In this document: positions 44,176-53,075 of the stretch, one piece after another
Numbering within the stretch: position 1 is the first letter of the stretch
Layout: the number at the start of each line of letters is the position of its first letter
Source: Aquificaceae bacterium
Lineage (GTDB): Bacteria; Aquificota; Aquificia; Aquificales; Aquificaceae
Length of the DNA stretch: 64,000 nt
Assembly (NCBI GenBank): GCA_026981975.1
Contig: JALSHV010000004.1
Location: 35,807-99,806 of the forward strand
Direction of reading: 5' to 3'
The notes under the pieces: model-generated
Seen by the model: only the letters and a program-made list of their open reading frames with translations
What the model was told of the DNA's origin: nothing
The model's database searches: none
Position numbers and translations under genes: made by a program

Positions 44176-45135
44176 ATGAGTCCTGAGGAAATGCTTAAAA
44201 CTTTTCCTGAACAATTTAAGTGGGAAAGTTATAAGATGGATATTCTTTCTTACAAGAGAATAATTTTCTGCGGTATGGGAGGTTCTGGTATAGTAGGGGA
44301 TATAGCTGTGTGTTGGCTTGAAAACAGAGAAGCGCCTGTTTTTTCTATCTCTTACAGAGGTTACGGTCTCCCTTCTTGGGTAGAAAGAGGTGATATTGTA
44401 ATATGCACCAGTTATAGCGGGAATACTGAAGAAACCCTTAGTAACTTCCTTAAAGCTGTGGAGAAAGGCGTTGATGTAGTAACCATAAGTTCCGGCGGAA
44501 AGTTGGAAGAACTGTCTGCGGAAAAGGGTATTACTCATCTTAAAATACCTGCAGGTTATGCACCGCGATACGCGCTCGGTTTTATGCTTTCCAAAATACT
44601 CTGTCTGTTAGGGATTGAAAGAGAGGAAATAGAATCCCTTAAGAATCATTTAAGATCCAGGTTGAAGGAGATAGCCAAAAAAGGAGAAGACATAGCTCAG
44701 AGACTTTTCGGATATTTACCTGTAATGTATGCAACACCTCTTACGGAAGTAGGTGCTTTCAGATGGAAAACGCAGTTTAATGAAAATTCCAAAACGCAGG
44801 CTTACTTTGCTTCCCTACCGGAACTCCATCACAACGAAGTTGTCGGTCTTGATAACGCTCAAATAAGGAACAAGTGCGCTTTTATTCTCATGTCGGATCC
44901 TCAAGATCACGAAAGAGTTTTAAAAAGGGTGGAGATAACCGCTGAAGTCTTAAAAAGGCTGGGAATTGTGCCTATAGTTGTGAAGGGAAGTGGTGATTCA
45001 TACTTACTCAGACTTTTAGATCTTATATACATTGGAGATTGGGCGAGTTATTATCTTGCTTTGAAATACGGATTTGATCCGCTTCCTGTTAAGGTTATAG
45101 ATTACATAAAAGGAGAGCTTAGTAAGGGCTCTTGA
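44176..45135 (+). CDS. Bifunctional phosphoglucose/phosphomannose isomerase
   Basis: The 319-residue protein has paired SIS-type sugar-isomerase domains with CGMGGSGIVGDIAVCWL, STSYSGNTEE-like ICTSYSGNTEETLSNF and NENSKTQAYFASLPELHHNEVVG. It belongs to the PGI/PMI family known from Crenarchaeota and Aquifex. It interconverts glucose-6-P, fructose-6-P and mannose-6-P, so it would supply hexoses in an autotroph. A GGAGGTGG site lies before the ATG. It is 1 bp from ispD. Confidence 0.9.
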   Translation: MSPEEMLKTFPEQFKWESYKMDILSYKRIIFCGMGGSGIVGDIAVCWLENREAPVFSISYRGYGLPSWVERGDIVICTSYSGNTEETLSNFLKAVEKGVDVVTISSGGKLEELSAEKGITHLKIPAGYAPRYALGFMLSKILCLLGIEREEIESLKNHLRSRLKEIAKKGEDIAQRLFGYLPVMYATPLTEVGAFRWKTQFNENSKTQAYFASLPELHHNEVVGLDNAQIRNKCAFILMSDPQDHERVLKRVEITAEVLKRLGIVPIVVKGSGDSYLLRLLDLIYIGDWASYYLALKYGFDPLPVKVIDYIKGELSKGS

Positions 45136-45136
45136 T

Positions 45137-45775
45137 ATGAAGTCCTGTATAATTCTCGCTGGTGGAGAAGGTAGGAGAATCGGCTTTAGAAAACAATTTG
45201 TTGAAATACGCGGCAAGCCTTTGTTTATGTATTCCCTTGAAAAAGCTCTTAAACTCTTTGAAGAGGTTATAGTTGTTCTGCCCGCCGATGCTGTGTCAAA
45301 AGTCCCAGTTCCTGAAGGAGTTAAAAAAGTTAAAGGAGGAAAGGAAAGACAAGATTCGGTTTTAAACGCTCTCTTAGAAACGGAAGCGGAAATAGTAGTT
45401 ATCCACGATGCGGTAAGACCCTTGGCAACGGAGGAAATGTTCAGAGAAGTAGCGGATCTTGGAGATTATGAAGGAAAAATAGTAGCTGTTCCCTCAAGGG
45501 ATACTCTCAAAGAGGTGTCCGCGGATACTGTTTTCAGAACTGTTGACAGATCTCAGATATGGCTTTCACAAACACCACAGGCTTTCATAAGAAAGATCCT
45601 ATTAGAGTGCCATTTTAGAGCAAGAAATGAGGGATTCTTTGGCACAGATGATGCCAGCCTTTTGGAAAGATACGGATATAAAGTAGGTGTGGTTCAAGGT
45701 TCTTATTGGAATATAAAACTCACCTATAAAGAGGATATCCAATTTCTTGAAAAGATACTTGCGAAGGAGTCTTAA
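45137..45775 (+). CDS. ispD: 2-C-methyl-D-erythritol 4-phosphate cytidylyltransferase
   Basis: IspD couples CTP with MEP in the non-mevalonate isoprenoid pathway. The 212-residue protein has IILAGGEGRRIGFRKQFVEIRGKPLFMYSLEKAL (CTP loop), VVIHDAVRPL and VPSRDTLKEV, and ends with LSQTPQAF and the C-terminal TDDASLLERYG stretch. It is slightly shorter than the E. coli enzyme (236). It overlaps no gene; the next ATG is 2 nt after its stop. Confidence 0.93.
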   Translation: MKSCIILAGGEGRRIGFRKQFVEIRGKPLFMYSLEKALKLFEEVIVVLPADAVSKVPVPEGVKKVKGGKERQDSVLNALLETEAEIVVIHDAVRPLATEEMFREVADLGDYEGKIVAVPSRDTLKEVSADTVFRTVDRSQIWLSQTPQAFIRKILLECHFRARNEGFFGTDDASLLERYGYKVGVVQGSYWNIKLTYKEDIQFLEKILAKES

Positions 45776-45776
45776 A

Positions 45777-45962
45777 ATGAAAAAAACAAGAGAAGAAATT
45801 GTCCTTAAAGTAAACGGAAAGAAGGTAAGGCTAAAAGAGTTTCCAAAGAAAGCTCTAAAAAATACACTTTTGGGTTTTATAAAAAGCCTAAATCTTGAAG
45901 AGAATCCTACCGAAGTGGAGATAAAGATTTTTGTAGATGAAGAAAATTGTAGAGATTGTTGA
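45777..45962 (+). CDS. Small basic hypothetical protein between ispD and the RluD-type gene
   Basis: The 61-residue protein is MKKTREEIVLKVNGKKVRLKEF followed by PKKALKNTLLGFIKSLNLEENPTEVEIKIF and a Cys pair in the tail ENCRDC. ATG 45777 has a GAAGGAGTC ribosome site; an in-frame TTG at 45747 lies inside ispD. It resembles a small beta-grasp or hydrophobic-core peptide but no family is recognised. It overlaps the next gene by 26 bp. Confidence 0.65.
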   Translation: MKKTREEIVLKVNGKKVRLKEFPKKALKNTLLGFIKSLNLEENPTEVEIKIFVDEENCRDC

Positions 45963-46905
45963 ATTTACAGTTAGGGAAGATATCCAAAAGCGTTTAGATG
46001 TTCTCCTCTCTAATAGCTATCCTGATATATCCCGAACGTATGCTAAGAAACTTATAGAAGAAGGTTATGTTCTTGTTAACGGCAAGTGTCGCAAACCTTC
46101 CTTCAAACCCAAAAAAGGAGATATTATTACCCTATTTCTACCTGAACCTGAACAACTAGAGGTAAAACCCCAAAATATTCCCATTACTGTGATCTACGAA
46201 GATAAGGACATAGCTGTAATTACAAAGCCTTGTGGACTCGTGGTTCATCCTTCCCCGGGCTACACTTCTGGAACTCTGGTAAACGCTCTTCTCTTCCATT
46301 TAAAAGATTTATCCTCCATAGGAGGAAAAGAAAGACCCGGAATAGTTCACAGACTTGACAGGCAGACAGCAGGACTTATGGTAGTTGCAAAGAACGATAA
46401 AGCTCACTTGAATTTGGTAAATCAGTTTACTGATGGCAATGTGAAGAAACTGTATAAGGTTTTGGTTAAGGGAATTGTTCCTCAGGATTACGGAACTGTT
46501 GATTTTCCCATAGGAAGGAATCCTGTTCACAGAAAGAAATTTTCAGTTTTCTCCCCTGTCTCAAAGCCGGCTTTGAGTGAATTTTGGGTTTTGGAGAGAT
46601 TCAACCTTCTTGGGATAACCCTGCTAAAAGTAAAGATACACACAGGAAGAACACATCAGATAAGGGTTCACATGTCTTCCTTGGGCTTTCCTGTATTGGG
46701 GGATACTACTTACGGATTTAAAAGGAAATCAGTCCCGCAAGAACTCAATTTACTAATGGGAGATTGTAATATGCTTGTTGCTTATAAACTTGGTTTTCGC
46801 CATCCTTCTACGGGAAATTGGCTTGAATTTGAAATAGAAGATCCTTCCCCCTTCAGGGAAGTTCTCGGTTGGATTCGCCGGTTTCAAAGAGCTGCTTCCT
46901 TTTAG
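45937..46905 (+). CDS. RluD-type 23S rRNA pseudouridine synthase
   Basis: The 322-residue protein has an N-terminal S4 RNA-binding domain (REDIQKRLDVLLSNSYPDISRTYAKKLIEEGYVLVNG) and the RluA/RluD catalytic domain with IVHRLDRQTAGLMVVAKNDKAH, whose Asp is the nucleophile, plus GRTHQIRVHMSSLGFPVLGDTTYG. Which rRNA (or tRNA) site it modifies is uncertain: RluD and RluC share this layout. The 3' end overlaps the convergent phosphoribosyltransferase gene by 53 bp. Confidence 0.9.
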   Translation: MKKIVEIVEFTVREDIQKRLDVLLSNSYPDISRTYAKKLIEEGYVLVNGKCRKPSFKPKKGDIITLFLPEPEQLEVKPQNIPITVIYEDKDIAVITKPCGLVVHPSPGYTSGTLVNALLFHLKDLSSIGGKERPGIVHRLDRQTAGLMVVAKNDKAHLNLVNQFTDGNVKKLYKVLVKGIVPQDYGTVDFPIGRNPVHRKKFSVFSPVSKPALSEFWVLERFNLLGITLLKVKIHTGRTHQIRVHMSSLGFPVLGDTTYGFKRKSVPQELNLLMGDCNMLVAYKLGFRHPSTGNWLEFEIEDPSPFREVLGWIRRFQRAASF

Positions 46906-47539
46906 CTTCTTTTATATAACGGAAAGTTTCCTCATCTGAAAGCTGATGGAAGTCTTCGTAAAACATACCTACAGCAAAGCTCGGTTCTGAGCAGGTATAG
47001 TAACACACAACTTCATCGGTGTATTTAACGAATTTCTCAAAGACATCGGAAGGACACACAGGCACAGCCACTGTAACTTTTTTTGCTCCTCTTTTCTTTG
47101 CAAAACCCGCCGCAGCTATGGCAGTATATCCCGTTGCTATTCCATCATCTACTACTATAATTTCTCTATTCTTCATATTAGGATATCCTTCTTTTATATA
47201 TTTTTTTTCCCTTTTTCTTAATTCTTCCAGTTCTTTTTTCAACACTTCTTCTACCGTTTTTCTGTCTAAGGATACGTATTTTAGAGTTTTCTCATCTAAG
47301 TAAGTCTCACCGTCTGGATCTACCGCTCCGAAACCCGCCTCTTCGTTCCACGGCAGACCGAGTTTTCTAACAACTACAATACTTAAAGGAATACTCAGTT
47401 CTTCAGCAAGTTTGTAAGCAACGGGTATTCCACCTCTTGGTATTGCTAATATAAGTCCTCTTTTTCCGAGTTTTACTTTGTTTTTTAACTTCTGTGCTAA
47501 TAACTCTCCAGCGTGATCTCTGTTTTTAAATACTTTCAT
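46853..47539 (-). CDS. Predicted phosphoribosyltransferase (COG1926)
   Basis: The 228-residue protein has a PRPP-binding loop IIVVDDGIATGYTAIAAAGFAKKRGAKKVTVAVPV, and VYFPRGG-like GLILAIPRGGIPVAYKLAEELSIPL, typical of the stand-alone COG1926 family often found near stress genes. The base or acceptor is not known. It ends in a tail that reaches into the RluD-type gene on the other strand (53 bp), and its start overlaps the DUF3108 gene by 14 bp. Confidence 0.85.
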   Translation of the reverse strand: MKVFKNRDHAGELLAQKLKNKVKLGKRGLILAIPRGGIPVAYKLAEELSIPLSIVVVRKLGLPWNEEAGFGAVDPDGETYLDEKTLKYVSLDRKTVEEVLKKELEELRKREKKYIKEGYPNMKNREIIVVDDGIATGYTAIAAAGFAKKRGAKKVTVAVPVCPSDVFEKFVKYTDEVVCYYTCSEPSFAVGMFYEDFHQLSDEETFRYIKEAKRKQLFETGESNRELP

Positions 47540-48263
47540 TTCGTATTTTCCTAAGGAGAAATTTATCTCCTTTTACACTTATAAGATAAACGTAGGCACT
47601 ACCTATTGTAAAACTAACTTTGAGTCTGACAGGAATGTTTGTATTCTTGTCTATCCATGCATACCACGTTCCTTTGGGCTTAAGGAAGCCTTTGGTTTCC
47701 ATTTCTGGATTGAAAAGGACTTTCCATGTTTTGTATAGCTTTCCAAAAACTTCTACTTCTTCCTCTCCAACGGTTCTGTAATCTACTTTGCGAGTTTTCT
47801 CATCGTAGAAAAGTGTAAGAGTTCCTCCTTTTTTGTTGGGAGTGTGTATGTATATAAAGACGGAAGCGGAAAAGGGATCGTAAAGAGTTTCCCTGCTCTT
47901 AAAAAAGCCTTCTTTAATATTTCTTGTTTTTCCTTTGTATCTTACTATACGGTATTTTACACCGCTGTTTCCGAAAAGATATCTGTGATCTCTTATATAC
48001 CTTCCCTCTCTTTGGAACAAAAGGAACTCTTCTGGTTTCAGTTTTCTTAAATGCGCTTCACCTTTGTTATTTACTCTCTTTACAATACTTCCTATTACTA
48101 CGGTTTTTACCCACGCTTTTACTATAAGCTTTTCTCCTTCTGAGTTGTATTCTACACAGCTTTCCGCAACGGGAAGGAACAGAAAAAAAATCTTGTAGCA
48201 AGTTTCAAGATAAGAAGCCCAGCTCAGCAGAGGCAGGGCTATGAGTAGAAACAGCTTTGTCAT
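47526..48263 (-). CDS. DUF3108-type exported protein
   Basis: The 245-residue protein has a signal-like N-terminus (MTKLFLLIALPLLSWA), then a beta-rich domain with YDPFSASVFIYIHTP, VFGKLYKTWKVLF and WYAWIDKNTNIPVRLKVSFTIGSAYVYL. This pattern is that of the DUF3108 family, lipocalin-like periplasmic proteins of unknown job. Two cysteines near residues 22 and 36 may pair. It follows the pilB gene with a 4-bp overlap. Confidence 0.65.
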   Translation of the reverse strand: MTKLFLLIALPLLSWASYLETCYKIFFLFLPVAESCVEYNSEGEKLIVKAWVKTVVIGSIVKRVNNKGEAHLRKLKPEEFLLFQREGRYIRDHRYLFGNSGVKYRIVRYKGKTRNIKEGFFKSRETLYDPFSASVFIYIHTPNKKGGTLTLFYDEKTRKVDYRTVGEEEVEVFGKLYKTWKVLFNPEMETKGFLKPKGTWYAWIDKNTNIPVRLKVSFTIGSAYVYLISVKGDKFLLRKIRNESI

Positions 48264-49957
48264 TGCATTAGAACTCTGTTAACTTCTTCCACAGAAGTTA
48301 TTCCTTTTTTGACTTTTATAAGACCGGACTGGTATAGAGTTCTCATTCCTTTTTTTATGGCTAAGTCTCTTATATCGTCCGCAGTTCCACCTTTGATTAT
48401 CAACTTTCTTATATCATCGTCCACCTCAAGTATTTCGTGAACAGCTGTTCTTCCTTTATATCCTGTAAGGTTACAGGTGGAACACCCTTTTTCGCTGGCT
48501 CTGTAAATAACTATTTCTTCTTCGGGAGAGCGTATAAGTCCTAAACGGATAAGAGCTTCCTTGGGAACTTCGTATGGTTGTTTACAGTTTGGGCAGAGTT
48601 TTCTTATAAGTCTTTGAGCTACTATAAGAATGAGAGAAGAGCCCACAAGAAAGGGTTCTATTCCCATATCCACTAACCTTGTAACAGTAGTCGGTGCATC
48701 GTTGGTGTGCAACGTGGAGAAAACAAGGTGTCCTGTTAAAGAGGCTCTTATAGCTATATCTGCGGTTTCTAAATCCCTTATCTCACCTACCAGAATTATA
48801 TCAGGGTCCTGTCTGAGGAAAGCTCTCAGAACATTAGAAAAGGTAAGTCCTATTCTTTCGTTTACCTGAACTTGGTTTATACCGGGAATTGCAACTTCCA
48901 CGGGATCTTCCGCCGTCATTATGTTCACATCTGGTTGATTCCTTTCCATCAGAGCGGAATACAAAGTAGTGGTTTTTCCAGATCCAGTTGGTCCGGTAAC
49001 TAATATCATTCCCCAAGGTTTCCAGATTGCTGTGCGGAATTTTTCAAGATCATCTGTTTCAAATCCTAAGTCTTCTAGTTTAACGTTCAGGTATTTCTCC
49101 GCTTCTTGGATTCTCATAACAACTTTTTCTCCGTAAACGGTGGGAACAGTTGAAACCCTTAGATCTATTTTCTTGTTTTCTATCTTTATCCTTATCCTGC
49201 CGTCTTGAGGTTTTCTCTTTTCTGCTATATCAAGGTTTGACATTATCTTGTATCTTGCTACTAAGCTGTCCTTTATATTCAACGGTAGTTGATGATACAC
49301 TCTTAAAACACCGTCCACTCTGTATCTTACCAATACTTTTTTCTCAAAAGGTTCTATATGTATATCACTTGCTCCCATACTGACAGCTTCGTATATTAAA
49401 CCGTTGGCAAGTTTAACGATTGGTGCTTCTTCCGTAGCGTGCATTAGTTCCTCTATGGGAATGTCTTCTTCTTCTTTTTCTATTTCTACCTCTGTATCTT
49501 CTATTTGGCTTAGAACATCTCCGAGTTTTGGAAACTGTCTGTCTAATATTCTCTCTATGGTAGAGAGAGGAGCTACGTAAGGAATTATACTGCTTGCTTT
49601 CGTGTAAAATCTCAATTCATTTATAAGGGATTGATTTAAGGGATTAAGCATAAGAACGTGTAGTTTTCCCTTATCGTATCTGACAGGAACAACTTTAAAC
49701 TTTCTCATAAACTCCTGAGGTATGGCATTTAGTATGTGAGAAGGAATGTCTAAGTTTACCACTTCTCCTTTCCATATTTTCTGGGGCATTATGTTTTGAA
49801 AAAAGCTCATTATATCTTTTTCCGTCAAGATATTCAGTCTTAAAAGTGTTTGGAAAATATCTTCATCGTCTTTTTTCTCTTGAAGGACTTTTTTTGCATC
49901 ACTTTCTTTAAGAAAACCCGCCTTTGTGAGAAGATTGAGGATCTTCTCATGCTCCAT
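48260..49957 (-). CDS. pilB: Type IV pilus assembly ATPase PilB (second GspE family member)
   Basis: The 565-residue assembly ATPase has an N-terminal T2SSE_N domain (about 1-145), the PilB-type linker with acidic residues (about 150-175), Walker A GPTGSGKTT at 322-330, Walker B region QDPDIILVGEIRDLETADIA and the tetracysteine pairs LCPNC and CSTC. It differs from the enzyme at 441-2099 (N-domain sequence, linker), so the two are paralogues with separate machines. It overlaps panB by 11 bp and the DUF3108 gene by 4 bp. No other pilus gene adjoins it. Confidence 0.92.
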   Translation of the reverse strand: MEHEKILNLLTKAGFLKESDAKKVLQEKKDDEDIFQTLLRLNILTEKDIMSFFQNIMPQKIWKGEVVNLDIPSHILNAIPQEFMRKFKVVPVRYDKGKLHVLMLNPLNQSLINELRFYTKASSIIPYVAPLSTIERILDRQFPKLGDVLSQIEDTEVEIEKEEEDIPIEELMHATEEAPIVKLANGLIYEAVSMGASDIHIEPFEKKVLVRYRVDGVLRVYHQLPLNIKDSLVARYKIMSNLDIAEKRKPQDGRIRIKIENKKIDLRVSTVPTVYGEKVVMRIQEAEKYLNVKLEDLGFETDDLEKFRTAIWKPWGMILVTGPTGSGKTTTLYSALMERNQPDVNIMTAEDPVEVAIPGINQVQVNERIGLTFSNVLRAFLRQDPDIILVGEIRDLETADIAIRASLTGHLVFSTLHTNDAPTTVTRLVDMGIEPFLVGSSLILIVAQRLIRKLCPNCKQPYEVPKEALIRLGLIRSPEEEIVIYRASEKGCSTCNLTGYKGRTAVHEILEVDDDIRKLIIKGGTADDIRDLAIKKGMRTLYQSGLIKVKKGITSVEEVNRVLMQ

Positions 49958-50759
49958 AACTTTCCTCTTCGGAAGGAAATAATCCCTCCTCTACTTCTAT
50001 TTTAAATTTATGCAAAGCTTCTCTAAAGAGTTTTGCTCCTTCTAAATACCTTCTGACAAATCGGGGTTTGATTTCTTCATAAAGCCCTACAAGATCGTGA
50101 AAGACCAAAACCTGACCATCACAAAACTTACCTGCTCCTATACCTATGGTTATAGCACTGGAACTTTCAGTAAGTTCCTTAGCAAGCTCTCGGGGAATAC
50201 TTTCTAAGACAATCATAAAAGCACCGGCACTTTCAAGAGCTTTAAAATCCTTTCTTAACTTCTGAGCTTCTGACTGTAGTTTTCCCACTACGCGCGGACC
50301 GCTCAAGCTATGTATGAACTGAGGTGTAAAGCCTATATGCCCTACAACGGGTATGCCAAGTGAGGTTAACTTTTCTACCGTTTGTGCTATTTCTTCTCCA
50401 CCTTCCAACTTCACAGCTTGCGCGCCTGTCTCTTTGAGAACTCTCCCGCAATTTCTCAATGCGACTTCAGGTGATTCTTGATAACTCATAAAGGGCATGT
50501 CCACAATGATGAAAGTGCGGGGAGCACCTCTTCTGACAGCTTTTGTATGGTATATCATTTCTTCTAAGGTTACGGGAAGAGTTGAATCAAGTCCCTGAAA
50601 AACCATTCCAAGGGAATCACCTACCAGTATGCAGTCTATACCTACTTCTTCGCACAGTTTTGCGGAAATATAGTCATAAGTGGAAACCATGGTAATTTTT
50701 TCCCCTTTTTCTTTCTTCCCCTGAAGATATCGGATTGTTTTCTTAGCTATCTGTGCCAC
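49947..50759 (-). CDS. panB: 3-methyl-2-oxobutanoate hydroxymethyltransferase
   Basis: PanB converts 2-oxoisovalerate and methylene-tetrahydrofolate to ketopantoate for pantothenate/CoA. The 270-residue protein has MVSTYDYISAKLCEEVGIDCILVGDSLGMV, VDMPFMSYQ, VKLEGG, GHIGFTPQFIHSLSG and IGIGAGKFCDGQVLVFHDLVGL, all signature. Length is normal. It lies 14 bp downstream of hslO. Confidence 0.96.
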   Translation of the reverse strand: MAQIAKKTIRYLQGKKEKGEKITMVSTYDYISAKLCEEVGIDCILVGDSLGMVFQGLDSTLPVTLEEMIYHTKAVRRGAPRTFIIVDMPFMSYQESPEVALRNCGRVLKETGAQAVKLEGGEEIAQTVEKLTSLGIPVVGHIGFTPQFIHSLSGPRVVGKLQSEAQKLRKDFKALESAGAFMIVLESIPRELAKELTESSSAITIGIGAGKFCDGQVLVFHDLVGLYEEIKPRFVRRYLEGAKLFREALHKFKIEVEEGLFPSEEESYGA

Positions 50760-50773
50760 GTGAATAAAATCTC

Positions 50774-51709
50774 CTATTTATGAAAGTTAAGTTCTTCCTT
50801 TGCAAAGCGGTATATTCTTCCGCAGAAGTTACATATTACCTCTGCGGGACCTTCGGACACTATCTCTTCTATTTCTTCCTTTGAAAGAGTCAGAAGGCTT
50901 GATTTTGCTATTTCTTCATCACAAGGACAGTAATACTCAACTTCTTTTAAGCTAACCAATTTAGGTTTTAAATTCTCAAGAAGTAGAAGGGCAATGTCTT
51001 CTGGTCTGTTTCCTTCACTCATAAGTTCCGTAATCGGCGGTATTTTCATAACTTTATCTTCTATTAGATCTACGGCTTTTTTACTGGTTCCTCCTAAGGT
51101 TTGAATTAGAAACCCACCTGCGTGTTTTATCTTACCCGTCTCTTCTATGAGAACCCCTATACCTACTGCTGAAGGAATTTGTTCGGATTGCATCAGATAA
51201 AAGGCTATATCTTCCGCTATTTCTCCCGATACGAGAGGAACAACACTGGTATAAGGAGTTCCCATTCTAAGCTCCTTTACAACTGTCAAAGTTCCTTCTT
51301 TACCTACTACTCTGGAAATATCCATTTTCTTCTTTTCTTTTTCTTCTTTCACGAAAGTTTCAGCAGCTCTGTTAGCTATGAATCCCCTTGTTCTTCCCTT
51401 TCCGTCAGCTTCTGACACTATAGCTCCTGCAGGACCGTTACCTTCTATTTTTAAAAGAATTTTTTGATCCGTAGCGTGTTTAACAAGAGATGTTAGCAGT
51501 AAACTCCCCACTATGGTTCTACCAAGGGCAACAGCGGAAGCTGGAGAAAGGGTGTGTATTCTGCGGGCTATCTCTACTGTTCTTGTAGCTTTGACCACGT
51601 AAACCCTTACAGGTTCATCGGCGGGAACTGTAACTACCATGTAATCTCTGTCTTTGAAGTAATCCCTTAGTTCTTTTCTGGTTTTCTCCGAAAGCTCTTT
51701 TATTATCAT
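50774..51709 (-). CDS. hslO: Redox-regulated chaperone Hsp33
   Basis: Hsp33 is a holdase switched on by oxidation and heat. The 311-residue protein has the N-terminal core with NGPAGAIVSEADGKGRTRGFI and the C-terminal zinc switch: C261-x-C263 and C293-x2-C296 (YYCPCDEE and VICNFCGRIYRF). All four zinc ligands are present. In a thermophile exposed to oxidants it complements the peroxiredoxin genes. It overlaps the preceding small gene by 4 bp. Confidence 0.95.
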   Translation of the reverse strand: MIIKELSEKTRKELRDYFKDRDYMVVTVPADEPVRVYVVKATRTVEIARRIHTLSPASAVALGRTIVGSLLLTSLVKHATDQKILLKIEGNGPAGAIVSEADGKGRTRGFIANRAAETFVKEEKEKKKMDISRVVGKEGTLTVVKELRMGTPYTSVVPLVSGEIAEDIAFYLMQSEQIPSAVGIGVLIEETGKIKHAGGFLIQTLGGTSKKAVDLIEDKVMKIPPITELMSEGNRPEDIALLLLENLKPKLVSLKEVEYYCPCDEEIAKSSLLTLSKEEIEEIVSEGPAEVICNFCGRIYRFAKEELNFHK

Positions 51710-51966
51710 GACTTATAAATACTTATTTCCAATTTACGATTCTCTTTGTTTTCCTTCAGAACGACTATGTGGGTGAATTCTCTTAAAGGAGTTTTAAAAC
51801 TAATATCATCATTTTTTCTGTTAAGGTAGTAAACTCTCCCCTTTTCCGGAGGGCTAAACTTATCCATAGGAAGAATTTTAAGTTCTATATCAGCTCTTCT
51901 GTAACCGTAGATCAATCCCAATAAGAATGAGAAAACCTTTCTTCCTTTTAGATTAAGAGGCTTCAC
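51706..51966 (-). CDS. Small hypothetical protein downstream of ftsZ
   Basis: The 86-residue protein begins MKPLNLKGRKVFSFLLGLIYG and has an alternating beta/charged pattern, with no signal or metal motif. It follows ftsZ by 8 bp and overlaps hslO by 4 bp, so it is likely translated in the same operon. No known family was recognised. Confidence 0.6.
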   Translation of the reverse strand: MKPLNLKGRKVFSFLLGLIYGYRRADIELKILPMDKFSPPEKGRVYYLNRKNDDISFKTPLREFTHIVVLKENKENRKLEISIYKS

Positions 51967-51974
51967 AGAATCTA

Positions 51975-53075
51975 TTATAGCTTTCTTTTTCTCCTTAGAA
52001 AAGCTGGAAGCTCTTCTTCAGGTTCAACAGGATTTATGCCTTCTTCAGGAACAGCTTTTCTCAAGCTGGGTATTTCTCTCCTTATAACTTTGAAAACTTC
52101 TTCCTCTTTTTGTTTTTCACTTTCGGATCTGTCAAAATCGGTGGCTACGACTGCAACTCTGAGAAGATCTTCAACTCCTTCTTCAAGAACAGCACCGAAT
52201 ATAACCATAGGTTCTGAGTGTGCCTTTTCCCTTATGCTGGTAATAACTTGACTCGCTTCATCAAAGGATATGTTTTCTCCCACCCACAAGGTTACGAGTA
52301 TTCTGCGTGCTCCTTCTATAGAACCGCCCTCAAGAAGAGGACTACTGATAGCTCTTTCTACAGCGGACTCCAGTTTTCCTTCTCCCTTTCCTTCTCCCAT
52401 ACCTATGAGAGCAAGTCCACCCTTTTCCATTACAGTTCTGACGTCTGCAAAATCTACATTTATCATAGCGGAAGTTGATATTATACTTGTTATTCCTCTT
52501 ACTGCCCTTGAGAGAACACCATCAACTTCTTTAAAAGCTTCTTTAAAGGTAAGACTTCTGGTGCTTAAATCTTGCAGTTTTTGGTTGTGAATTACTATAT
52601 AAGTATCCACATTTTTCTTCAGTTTTTCAAGACCCTCTAAAGCTACTTTCATTCTTTGCGGACCTTCAAAGGAAAAGGGAAGGGTTGCAACTGCTACTGT
52701 AAGAACACCGAGTTCCTTGGCTGTTTGAGCTATTACCGGAGCTGCTCCGGTTCCAGTTCCTCCACCGAGTCCAACGGCAATAAAGAGCATGTCCGCTTCT
52801 TTTAGAATTTCCCTAACTCTGTCAACGTCTTCAAAAGCAGCTTGTTCTCCTATTTCAGGTTTAGCACCCGCTCCAAGTCCTCGTGTAACTTTTTCACCTA
52901 TTTGTATTTTGTTAGGGACAGTAAGCGACTCAAGATGTTGCAGATCGGTATTAACAGCGTAAACCTCTACGTCATTTATACCGTCTAAATACATTCTGTT
53001 AACAGCATTACAACCACCACCCCCTATACCTACAACCTTTATTCTGGTAGGATTAATACCACCCTGCCCATTCAT
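51975..53075 (-). CDS. ftsZ: Cell division protein FtsZ
   Basis: FtsZ forms the division ring. The 366-residue protein has KVVGIGGGGCNAVNRM, the tubulin/FtsZ signature GGGTGTGAAP (104-113), and the C-terminal FtsA/ZipA-binding peptide in the tail ELPAFLRRKRKL. Length is normal. It lies after ftsA but with a gap of 107 bp, mostly taken by the structured element copy B. The transcript would carry that element as 5' leader. Confidence 0.98.
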   Translation of the reverse strand: MNGQGGINPTRIKVVGIGGGGCNAVNRMYLDGINDVEVYAVNTDLQHLESLTVPNKIQIGEKVTRGLGAGAKPEIGEQAAFEDVDRVREILKEADMLFIAVGLGGGTGTGAAPVIAQTAKELGVLTVAVATLPFSFEGPQRMKVALEGLEKLKKNVDTYIVIHNQKLQDLSTRSLTFKEAFKEVDGVLSRAVRGITSIISTSAMINVDFADVRTVMEKGGLALIGMGEGKGEGKLESAVERAISSPLLEGGSIEGARRILVTLWVGENISFDEASQVITSIREKAHSEPMVIFGAVLEEGVEDLLRVAVVATDFDRSESEKQKEEEVFKVIRREIPSLRKAVPEEGINPVEPEEELPAFLRRKRKL

